64,000 nt of DNA. Origin: Onthophagus taurus. Its lineage: Eukaryota > Arthropoda > Insecta > Coleoptera > Scarabaeidae. The notes beneath the pieces are model-generated. The model did no database searches, was not told the origin of the DNA, and saw nothing but the letters and a program-made list of their open reading frames with translations. Within the stretch, counting starts at the first letter, position 1. Each line of letters starts with the position of its first letter. This document shows, in pieces, positions 56,301 to 64,000 of this stretch. Made by a program: the position numbers and the translations under genes. Location: the NCBI RefSeq assembly GCF_036711975.1, contig NC_091970.1:11353501-11417500 (forward strand). Direction: 5' to 3'.

Positions 56301-59300
56301 ATTTTCAGGCAGGTCCGATATATTGGTGGGATGTTATCCAAAAGAAGCAGAATTTTTTAACTCAAATTGTTCTTCGAAAGGTATTCTTTCACTCCAAGAC
56401 AAATGTGGTTATTGAACCAATCTTGATAAAAGCTTTTTGACATCCAAACTTTTTTGTTGGATCTTACCTGTTAAGACTAGTAGCAACATTCAAAGCTTAT
56501 TACTTGCAGAAAACATTTCAAAAACTTGTTAATGAAACCGATAGGAAATTAATGAGTTTTTGGGGCACTTTAATATGCTGTAGAGTGTAGACAATATTGG
56601 CAAATTATGGGATGAGCAGAAATCCTTCCAGAAATTAGACAAAACATATTAAGTTTAGCAAAAGAAGTTGGTTTTGAAGACTTGGAAAAAGACGATGTGT
56701 TGAATTTGGTGGATGCTGCTTGCCAGCCACTTTCGAATAATGAGTTAATTGAACTTGCAGAGAACGAAATGCTTCAGACGAAAGAAGAAATAATTGGCAT
56801 TACAATAACACTATGCCATCCAACAAAAAAGTTATCCATTTCTCGTGGTATTACCGCAGTTGTAAACTGCTACCAGAAGTTGATGCAAAAAAAAAATGAT
56901 GGATTCTTTTCACACAAATGCAGGTCATAGCCAACGGTAGCGTCCATAATCAACAAAATTCCACTAAACTTTTTATCACGGTCAAGTATGAATGGTAGGT
57001 AGCAAGATAACTTAGAATTAACAGTTAGAAATTAGAGCAGACACTGATTGTTCTACGTGTTTGGTGAATACCATAATTTAACTAATACTCATTTACGGAG
57101 CATAAAATACATTCTACACATAAAACACATTTCAGATTAATTCTAAAACAACGCCGTGAAGAACCGTGTAATAACATTGCGGTATGTAGACACCAGATTT
57201 GTGAAATTATCCCCCACACTATAAACAACCAATAGGAACATCTTGTAAAAGAATTTAACTCTTGACCCAATATTAATTTATTTTATTTTAAAGATCGATT
57301 TGGTTGAGAATGATGAACTATTACGTCTTATTTCTTCATTAAAACAAATTCGTCAGGCGTGGATGGCTTAGATGTTAATCGTTATAAAGTTGTGCTCCTC
57401 ATAGTCATTAATTTTATGGATATTAATAAAATGTTAAGACTTCACTTGCAATAAAAGGTTAACATGTTTTGTTGATGAAATCATTATAGCAATGAATTAG
57501 AGGCCATATTATAGCTTTTTAAGTGTAAATATACAGGGTGATTCAAAAAACCGCTGACAGGCTGAAAAAACCGCATTAATAGTCTTAATATATAGCGAGA
57601 TATAGCAGATCAAAGTTTCTTTAAAATTAAACATTATCTGCTATAAAAAGCACTTTTTTAAAATCAAGTAAATCCTCTTTTTAAAAACTTGTGAAGAATT
57701 TCTTGATGATTTTTTCAAAGATTTTCGAAAAATGTTGGTCAGTTCCAAGATTTTTAGGAATTTATTCGGTATCTATTTGTAAAATAGGCCTACTCTTTAG
57801 AATTTTCAGGATTTGAGGTATTTTCATAGTTTTTAAAGATGCCTAAAAGTTTTTATCATTTATTGGAGATCAATTTTTCGGAGTATATCCAAGATATTCT
57901 AGAAAGTTCCTAGTACACATCCAAGTAATTCCTAAGAATTTGATGAATTTTCGCGTAGGTTTGAGATTTTTCAAAGACGAATATACTTTTTTAAATTTAT
58001 TAGGGATAGATCTAGATTGACATGGATTTTTTTAATATGTCCAAAAATATGTAAAAGATTTGTAGAGGATTTACACCAATTTTCAAGGATTCCATAGCAT
58101 TTTTAAAAGTTTCTGGGATTTACTTGAAATGATTTTCAAAAAATGGTTCATAATTCCTAGATTTTCAGGAATTTATTAGATATCCATTTGAACAATTAAG
58201 AATTTTTCAACGATTGCTAATACAGTGTATTTTATAATACGCGATTTGCGCATTGCAATACCAATACTGTGATATTGGTTGCATACTTGCAATGATGACG
58301 TCGAGTACGATAATTAATTAACACACTGTATTAGTAATCGTTTGAAAATTCTTGAAAGTAGTTAAAAATGCTTTAAATGAATCTCAAATAAACCCTTGAT
58401 GTCGTTAAACATTCTTTGCAAATCCATAAAACTTCTTGTGAAAATCGTTAAGAAATTCTTGAGACTCTCGGATTCTCAAAAATCTAGGAGGGATTTTCAA
58501 TGTTTCTAAAGGTTGCCTAACAGTTTTTGTAATATATTGAATTTACAACGACTATCGAAAACTTTAAAAACAGAAGATTCTGAATTTCCAAGTATTATTT
58601 CCATAAAAAGGTAAGGAAGTTAGTTGTATAAAAAGGAAATAAGAAATAACCCGAAAGAATATAAGTACTTTGGCAGTACAACATCACAAGATAGAAGGAT
58701 AGATTTAGACATAAACGCAAGAATAAGGACAACAAACAACGTATATCCTACTCTAAACAGAATAATTTTCCAAAGACTTAGAAACTTTCATTTCTACTAA
58801 AACATTCATTCTTAGACATTTTTTGATTTAATCACCCATAACTTTTTCAATTCAACCTTAATAATAATTTAGCTTTATTTATTAGAAACTACACCCTTTT
58901 TATTGCAACTTGCCCAAATTTCATGATTCCAACCCGATTTTCCAAAGACTTAGAAACTTTCATTTCTACTAAAACCTTCATCCTGAGACATTTTTTGATT
59001 TAATCACCCACAACTTTTTTAATCGAACTTTAATAATAATTTAGCTTTATTTATTAGAATCTACACTCTTTTTATTGCAACTTGTCCAAATTTCAAGATT
59101 CCAACGCGATTTTCCAAAGACTTAGAAACATTCATTTCTCCTAAAACATTCATTTTTGGACATTTTTTGATTTAATCACCCACAACTTTTTTAATCCAAC
59201 GTTAATAATAATTTAGCTTTATTTATTAGAATCTACACTCTTTTTATTGCAACTTGTGGAAATTTCATAATTCCAACCCGATTTTCCAAAGACTTAGAAA

Positions 59301-62300
59301 CTTTCATTTCTACTAAAACCTTCATCCTTAGACCTTTTTTGATTTAATCACCCACAACTTTTTTAATCGAACTTTAATAATAATTTAGCTTTATTTATTA
59401 GAATCTACACTCTTTTTATTGCAACTTGTCCAAATTTCAAGATTCCAACGCGATTTTCCAAAGACTTAGAAACATTCATTTCTCCTAAAACATTCATTTT
59501 TGGACATTTTTTGATTTAATCACCCACAACTTTTTTAATCCAACGTTAATAATAATTTAGCTTTATTTATTAGAATCTACACTCTTTTTATTGCAACTTG
59601 TCCAAATTTCAAGATTCCAACGCGATTTTCCAAAGACTTAGAAACATTCATTTCTCCTAAAACATTCATTTTTGGACATTTTTTGATTTAATCACCCACA
59701 ACTTTTTTAATCCAACGTTAATAATAATTTAGCTTTATTTATTAGAATCTACACTCTTTTTATTGCAACTTGTGGAAATTTCATGATTCCAACCCGATTT
59801 TCCAAAGACTTAGAAACATTCATTTCTCTTAAAACATTCATTTTTGGAAATTTTTTGATTTAATCACCCACAACTTTTTTAATCCAACTTTAATAATAAT
59901 TTAGCTTTATTTATTAGAATCTACACCCTTTTTATTACAACTTGCCCAAATTTCATGATTCCAACCCAATTTTCCAAAGACTTAGAAACTTTCATTTCTA
60001 CTAAAACATTCATTCTTAGACATTTTTTGATTTAATCACCCACAACCTTTTTAATCCAACTTTAATAATAATTTAGCTTTATTTATTAGAATCGACACTC
60101 TTTTTATTGCAACTTGTCCAAATTTCATGATTCGAACCCAATTTTCCAAAGACTTAGAAACTTTCATTTCTACTAAAACATTCATCCTTAGACATTTTTT
60201 GATTTAATCACCCACAACTTTTTTAATCCAACTTTAATAATAATTTAGCTTTATTTATTAGAATCGACACCCTTTTTACTGCAACTTGCCCAAATTTCAT
60301 GATTCCAACTCGATTTTCCAAAGACTTAGAAACTTTCATTTCTACTAAAACATTCATCCTTAGACATTTTTTGATTTAATCACTTACAACTTTTTTAATC
60401 CAAATTTAATAATAATTTAGAATTATTTATTAGAAACAACACCCTTTTTATTGCAACTTGTCCAAATTTCATGATTCCAACCCGATTTTCCAAAGACTTA
60501 GAAACTTTCATTTCTCTTAAAACATTCATTTTTGGACATTTTTGGATTTAATCACCCACAACTTTTTTAATCCAACTTTAATAGTAAATTAGGTTTATTT
60601 ATTAGAATCGACACTCTTTTTATTGCAACTTGTCCAAATCTCATGATTCCAACCCGATTTTCCAAAGACTTAGAACCTTTCATTTCTACTAAAACCTTCA
60701 TCCTTAGACATTTTTTGATTTAATCACCCACAACTTTTTTAATCCAACTTTAATAATAATTTAGCTTTATTTATTAGAATCTACACTCTTTTTATTGCAA
60801 CTTGTCCAAATTTCATGATTCCAACCCGATTTTCCAAAGACTTAGAAACTTTCATTTCTCTTAAAACATTCATTTTTGGACATTTTTGGATTTAGTCACC
60901 CACAACTTTTTTAATCCAACTTTAATAGTAAATTAGGTTTATTTATTAGAATCGACACTCTTTTTATTGCAACTTGTCCAAATCTCATGATTCCAACCCG
61001 ATTTTCCAAAGACTTAGAACCTTTCATTTCTACTAAAACCTTCATCCTTAGACATTTTTTGATTTAATCACCCACAACTTTTTTAATCCAACTTTAATAA
61101 TAATTTAGCTTTATTTATTAGAAACTACACCCTTTCTATTGCAACTTGCCCAAATTTCATGATTCCAACCCGATTTTCCAAAGATTTAGAAACTTTCATT
61201 TCTACTAAAACATTCATTCTTAGACATTTTTTGATTTAATCACCCACAACTTTTTTAATCCAACGTTAATAATAATTTAGCTTTATTTATTAGAATCTAC
61301 ACTCTTTTTATTGCAACTTGTGGAAATTTCATGATTCCAACCCGATTTTCCAAAGACTTAGAAACATTCATTTCTCTTAAAACATTCATTTTTGGAAATT
61401 TTTTGATTTAATCACCCACAACTTTTTTAATCCAACTTTAATAATAATTTAGCTTTATTTATTAGAATCTACACCCTTTTTATTACAACTTGCCCAAATT
61501 TCATGATTCCAACCCAATTTTCCAAAGACTTAGAAACTTTCATTTCTACTAAAACATTCATTCTTAGACATTTTTTGATTTAATCACCCACAACCTTTTT
61601 AATCCAACTTTAATAATAATTTAGCTTTATTTATTAGAATCGACACTCTTTTTATTGCAACTTGTCCAAATTTCATGATTCGAACCCAATTTTCCAAAGA
61701 CTTAGAAACTTTCATTTCTACTAAAACATTCATCCTTAGACATTTTTTGATTTAATCACCCACAACTTTTTTAATCCAACTTTAATAATAATTTAGCTTT
61801 ATTTATTAGAATCGACACCCTTTTTACTGCAACTTGCCCAAATTTCATGATTCCAACTCGATTTTCCAAAGACTTAGAAACTTTCATTTCTACTAAAACA
61901 TTCATCCTTAGACATTTTTTGATTTAATCACTTACAACTTTTTTAATCCAAATTTAATAATAATTTAGAATTATTTATTAGAAACAACACCCTTTTTATT
62001 GCAACTTGTCCAAATTTCATGATTCCAACCCGATTTTCCAAAGACTTAGAAACTTTCATTTCTCTTAAAACATTCATTTTTGGACATTTTTGGATTTAAT
62101 CACCCACAACTTTTTTAATCCAACTTTAATAGTAAATTAGGTTTATTTATTAGAATCGACACTCTTTTTATTGCAACTTGTCCAAATCTCATGATTCCAA
62201 CCCGATTTTCCAAAGACTTAGAACCTTTCATTTCTACTAAAACCTTCATCCTTAGACATTTTTTGATTTAATCACCCACAACTTTTTTAATCCAACTTTA

Positions 62301-64000
62301 ATAATAATTTAGCTTTATTTATTAGAATCTACACTCTTTTTATTGCAACTTGTCCAAATTTCATGATTCCAACCCGATTTTCCAAAGACTTAGAAACTTT
62401 CATTTCTCTTAAAACATTCATTTTTGGACATTTTTGGATTTAGTCACCCACAACTTTTTTAATCCAACTTTAATAGTAAATTAGGTTTATTTATTAGAAT
62501 CGACACTCTTTTTATTGCAACTTGTCCAAATCTCATGATTCCAACCCGATTTTCCAAAGACTTAGAACCTTTCATTTCTACTAAAACCTTCATCCTTAGA
62601 CATTTTTTGATTTAATCACCCACAACTTTTTTAATCCAACTTTAATAATAATTTAGCTTTATTTATTAGAAACTACACCCTTTCTATTGCAACTTGCCCA
62701 AATTTCATGATTCCAACCCGATTTTCCAAAGATTTAGAAACTTTCATTTCTACTAAAACATTCATTCTTAGACATTTTTTGATTTAATCACCCACAACTT
62801 TTTTAATCCAACTTTAATAATAATTTAGCTTTATTTATTAGAATCGACACTCTTTTTATTGCAACTTGTCCAAATTCCATGATTCCAACTCGATTTTCCA
62901 AAGACTTAGATAATAAATAACAAGTAACTTACTCTAAACAGAATAATTTTTGGGAAGAAGAAGATAGATGAAAAGATAAGATTGAAGTGAATCAGACACG
63001 TAAGAATTTCGTAACAATTTTTAAAAGAACTTTCATGAAATTTCAAGGAATGTTTAAAGACTCCACGGATTTATTTGAGATGCATTTGAAGTATTAAGAC
63101 ATTTTTGACTACAATGTGTTAATTAATTATCGCACCTCATTGCAAGTATGCAACCAATATCACAATGTAATACGGAAATCGGGTATACTGTGATATTGGT
63201 TGCATACTTGCAATAATGACGAAGTTTTGAAGAAATTCTTTCGGAATTTCCATGATTCTTCACAATCATTAAGACAGTTTATGATATAATTTGATATTAT
63301 TTATACAATATTCAAGTAATATTATTAGATGGTAATAATTTAAGTTGAGATATTAACTTACCCTTTTAAAATTTTCACTCTTTCTCGTACACGAACAAGA
63401 TCCGTGTTTTTTCTCGGTTCCTTCTTTATAATCCGGTGTTGCTCCGTGTTGAACCAACACGGTAAGACACTAAACAAAAAAATAAATCGAATTTTTTTTG
63501 TTATTTTCGTCACCGGATGTACAGCTTAACAACGTTATTATTGTACCTCGACCTGTTGATTTTCCGCAGCGTCATTAATCGGACTTTTTCCATATTTGTC
63601 CAAGGACAATCTCGCGCCGTGTTTTAATAGCCAACGGACCGTTTCCAGGTGACCTCTTGAGGCAGCGAAGTGCAAAGGGGTCGCTCCATCACCGTCCCTT
63701 AAATTCGGATCAACACCTTGATCTTGAATCTAACAAAAAAAAAGAAATTTTACTCAAAGTAATAAACGATTTATGGTCGAATTTATGATTGGAAAAAATT
63801 ATGAGTTATTGGTTATTGTTCGCGTTTTGACTTTCACTTCTTGGTTTTAATCACTTGGTTTCAAAAAGATTTACGATTTCGTAATAACCGCTTTGTATCC
63901 GGACATTAAACGAGAGAAAGATCGATTGTAATCTCACCATCCATTTAACACAATTTAAACAGCCCATTTGGCTCGCTGCGTGAATTGGTGCCATTCCATC
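47042..64000 (-). CDS. forked: Espin/forked actin-bundling protein, 3' eight exons (5' end outside window)
   Basis: Exons (minus): 64000-63938, 63729-63547, 63469-63362, 49586-49211, 48993-48382, 48285-47606, 47555-47359, 47306-47042. All introns are GT-AG and all phases agree. The visible product begins in ankyrin repeats ([57 protein letters not shown]). It continues with a Ser/Asn-rich linker, two proline-rich segments ([20 protein letters not shown]), a WH2-like motif ([20 protein letters not shown]) and a basic helical tail ([20 protein letters not shown]). Espins and Drosophila forked cross-link actin filaments in stereocilia, microvilli and bristles (family knowledge). The intron between the ankyrin and linker exons is 13.8 kb of repeats. 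The three last exons are duplicated downstream. Confidence 0.92.
47359..47555 (-). CDS. forked: Espin/forked basic-helix exon (proximal copy)
   Basis: [20 protein letters not shown], then [20 protein letters not shown] and [20 protein letters not shown]. The repeated IPxWKRQ motif is conserved in espin/forked C-termini. Phase 2 at its end. Too fragmented by stops in other frames to show as a long ATG frame. Confidence 0.9.
47606..48285 (-). CDS. forked: Espin/forked WH2 exon (proximal copy)
   Basis: Begins with [20 protein letters not shown] after CAATTTTCAG-type acceptor sequence. Carries [36 protein letters not shown], and the WH2-like [20 protein letters not shown] near the end. Ends VEK before GTAATTTT. 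Confidence 0.9.
48382..48993 (-). CDS. forked: Espin/forked proline-rich exon
   Basis: 204 codons from [20 protein letters not shown] through the Ser/Arg-rich [20 protein letters not shown] and [19 protein letters not shown] to MNSL. The donor is TTAA/GTAAGT at 48381. The poly-Pro stretch is a candidate profilin or SH3 ligand. This exon is not present in the distal duplicate. Confidence 0.87.
49211..49586 (-). CDS. forked: Espin/forked Ser/Asn-rich linker exon
   Basis: Starts [14 protein letters not shown] after a TTTTTTTATCAAAG acceptor in phase 0. Contains an Asn run coded by AAT repeats, [20 protein letters not shown] and [14 protein letters not shown], and ends phase 1 at TTAACAG/GTAAAG. 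The start chosen by the open frame upstream (49700) is intronic. Confidence 0.87.
49587..49954 (-). other. Intron sequence next to minisatellite 2
   Basis: AT-rich unique intron sequence; no gene seen. Confidence 0.5.
49955..54540. repeat. Complex minisatellite 2 in the espin intron, about 21/42-bp units, 1.13-kb higher-order repeats
   Basis: Units such as GACAACTATAACTGCTATTA and GACTAGATAATGCTTGTGGC alternate through 4.6 kb. A segment of more than 1 kb around 51269-51502 recurs, with few differences, 1132 bp downstream (52401-52634), and other blocks recur within it. The short open frames are repeat artefacts. Confidence 0.92.
54541..55083. other. Unassigned sequence before the pogo relic
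   Basis: Not repetitive at short range. It may hold the 5' part of the pogo-like element (54840-55080), but no ends were recognised. Confidence 0.3.
55084..55930 (+). pseudogene. pogo-like transposase relic (CENP-B HTH plus DDE)
   Basis: Residues [60 protein letters not shown] and [20 protein letters not shown] are the usual second DNA-binding domain of pogo-type transposases. [20 protein letters not shown] and [17 protein letters not shown] follow in the next frame. [20 protein letters not shown] and later [20 protein letters not shown] complete the DDE part in broken frames. The first catalytic Asp region is missing, suggesting a deletion at about 55495. Confidence 0.72.
55931..56214. other. 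Spacer between the two pogo/Tigger relics
   Basis: May include the C-terminal acidic tail of the first relic (charged codons near 55950-56200), but frame changes prevent assignment. Confidence 0.3.
56215..56930. pseudogene. Second Tigger relic with an internally inverted segment
   Basis: Minus strand 56474-56215 gives [18 protein letters not shown] and [20 protein letters not shown] ending at LVATFKAY. Plus strand 56474-56930 begins with the same LVATFKAY and continues the protein: [34 protein letters not shown] sequence and [10 protein letters not shown]. The two halves are therefore head to head and share a 25-bp inverted repeat (GACTAGTAGCAACATTCAAA and following). It is a dead copy, distinct from element E. 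Confidence 0.68.
56931..57533. other. Unassigned AT-rich intron sequence
   Basis: No gene, element end or tandem structure recognised. Confidence 0.4.
57534..58640. repeat. Diverged fold-back region with a CAGGGTG end and MITE copy 2 at its centre
   Basis: CAGGGTGATTCAAAAAACCG at 57537 is a mariner-type terminus with no partner found. Sequence near 57720-57790 recurs near 58130-58200 (AGGAATTTATT...TATC...ATTTG). The flanks of the MITE at 58221 (AAGAATTTTTCAACGATTGC) are repeated in inverse order after it, making an imperfect palindrome. Confidence 0.5.
58221..58330. mobile_element. MITE copy 2
   Basis: TACAGTGT at the left and ACACTGTA at the right, with the right arm TTGGTTGCATACTTGCAATG as in copy 1. 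The left arm interior is replaced by a shorter unrelated stretch, so pairing is imperfect. Confidence 0.8.
58645..58769 (+). pseudogene. RTE-like reverse-transcriptase fragment, left part
   Basis: [20 protein letters not shown] followed by [20 protein letters not shown] corresponds to the RT C-terminal YLGS...DGRxxxDIxxRIxxA motif of RTE/L1-like elements. The frame reaches the start of the 172-bp satellite and appears to continue after it at 62931 ([17 protein letters not shown]). Confidence 0.6.
58770..62930. repeat. Satellite 4, 172-bp monomer, about 24 copies, with nine-monomer higher-order repeat
   Basis: Monomer markers GATTTTCCAAAGACTTAGAA, CACCCACAACTTTTTTAATC and TTTAGCTTTATTTATTAGAA recur every 172 bp (58936, 59108, 59280, 59452). 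Distinctive variants, such as TTTTTACTGCAACTTGCCC and AATCACTTACAACTT, reappear about 1.55 kb later (60270 and 61830; 60380 and 61935), giving a nine-monomer unit present twice. Confidence 0.94.
62931..63109 (+). pseudogene. RTE-like fragment, right part, and adjoining sequence
   Basis: After the array, the 20 bases of 58750-58769 occur again at 62931-62950, and reading on gives [13 protein letters not shown], plausible RTE sequence. The rest (62990-63109) is diverged sequence related to the flank of MITE copy 2. Confidence 0.5.
63110..63222. mobile_element. MITE copy 3, right end missing
   Basis: TACAATGTGTTAATTAATTA at the left, then TTGCAAGTATGCAACCAATA and its inverse TTGGTTGCATACTTGCAATA. 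The terminal TAATTAACACACTG of the right arm is absent. Confidence 0.8.
63223..63361 (-). other. Intron adjoining the last ankyrin exon
   Basis: Unique AT-rich sequence ending in the GTAAGTTAATATC donor on the minus strand. Confidence 0.5.
63362..63469 (-). CDS. forked: Espin/forked end-of-ankyrin exon
   Basis: 36 codons: [20 protein letters not shown] followed by a Cys/Lys/Ser-rich stretch ([15 protein letters not shown]). Ends AAAAGG before GTAAGT. Acceptor TTTGTTTAG. Confidence 0.88.
63547..63729 (-). CDS. forked: Espin/forked ankyrin exon
   Basis: 61 codons in phase 0 on both sides: [20 protein letters not shown], then [20 protein letters not shown] and [35 protein letters not shown] is a hallmark of the espin family. 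Confidence 0.93.
63938..64000 (-). CDS. forked: Espin/forked ankyrin exon (partial at window edge)
   Basis: Encodes [20 protein letters not shown] and one Met before the GTGAGATT donor. The canonical ankyrin helix pattern is clear. It continues to the right of the window. Confidence 0.88.

Noticed and set aside
1..64000. tRNA or rRNA genes
   Set aside because: No A-box/B-box pair with cloverleaf arms and no rRNA-like stretch was noticed on reading. A dedicated tRNA scan was not possible.

Overview
The window is AT-rich nuclear DNA of an insect, most likely a beetle (the order is an inference). Spliceosomal introns of 50-60 bp, the CUB-protein, APPBP2 and forked/espin genes and the transposon spectrum all point that way. 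Three host genes are recognisable. (1) A secreted CUB-type protein on the minus strand runs off the left edge (exons 213-504 and 1-159). (2) A complete APPBP2 homologue on the plus strand has exons 4017-4148, 4207-4574, 4631-4852 and 13865-14915 and encodes 590 aa. (3) The 3' half of an actin-bundling espin/forked gene lies on the minus strand. Its ankyrin exons are at 63362-64000 and its Ser/Asn-rich, proline-rich, WH2 and C-terminal exons at 47042-49586. The last three exons occur again 7.5 kb downstream (39535-40769) with the same splice phases.

Everything else is repeats. Tandem arrays fill the introns and spacers: a 177-bp satellite (755-3415), a 175-bp satellite (5285-7745), a complex minisatellite (8240-13620), a 357-bp dimeric satellite downstream of both copies of the espin terminal exons (38560-39300, 44490-46800), a second complex minisatellite (49955-54540) and a 172-bp satellite with a nine-monomer higher-order repeat (58770-62930). 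The last array is bracketed by a 20-bp exact direct repeat and splits an RTE-like relic.

Dispersed elements, left to right: a Tc1 element with 29-bp inverted ends inside the minisatellite (10682-12195); a 150-bp MITE seen three times (15063, 58221, 63110); a degraded LOA/R1-like non-LTR element (15450-19285); a Transib (RAG1-core-like) relic (19630-20709 and 22139-22180) split by a 1428-bp Tc1-like element; a mariner relic (22195-22745); a possible solo LTR (23568-24297); and a nested stack at 24384-36185. Further right come hAT, RTE-like, LOA-like, piggyBac, Mutator-like, PIF/Harbinger, CR1-like and pogo/Tigger fragments.

The nested stack is the most informative structure. A fold-back TA-element (A) was split by a CR1-like non-LTR retrotransposon (B). 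B then received three TA-target DNA transposons: C between ORF1 and ORF2, D inside ORF2 between endonuclease and RT, and the Tigger element E just before the RT YADD box. D itself carries a 127-bp insert (F) with a 15-bp target duplication. Every junction is readable, so the order of insertion can be fixed. The Tigger element retains a 514-codon transposase frame and is the youngest-looking DNA transposon here. No rRNA, tRNA or CRISPR array was seen.
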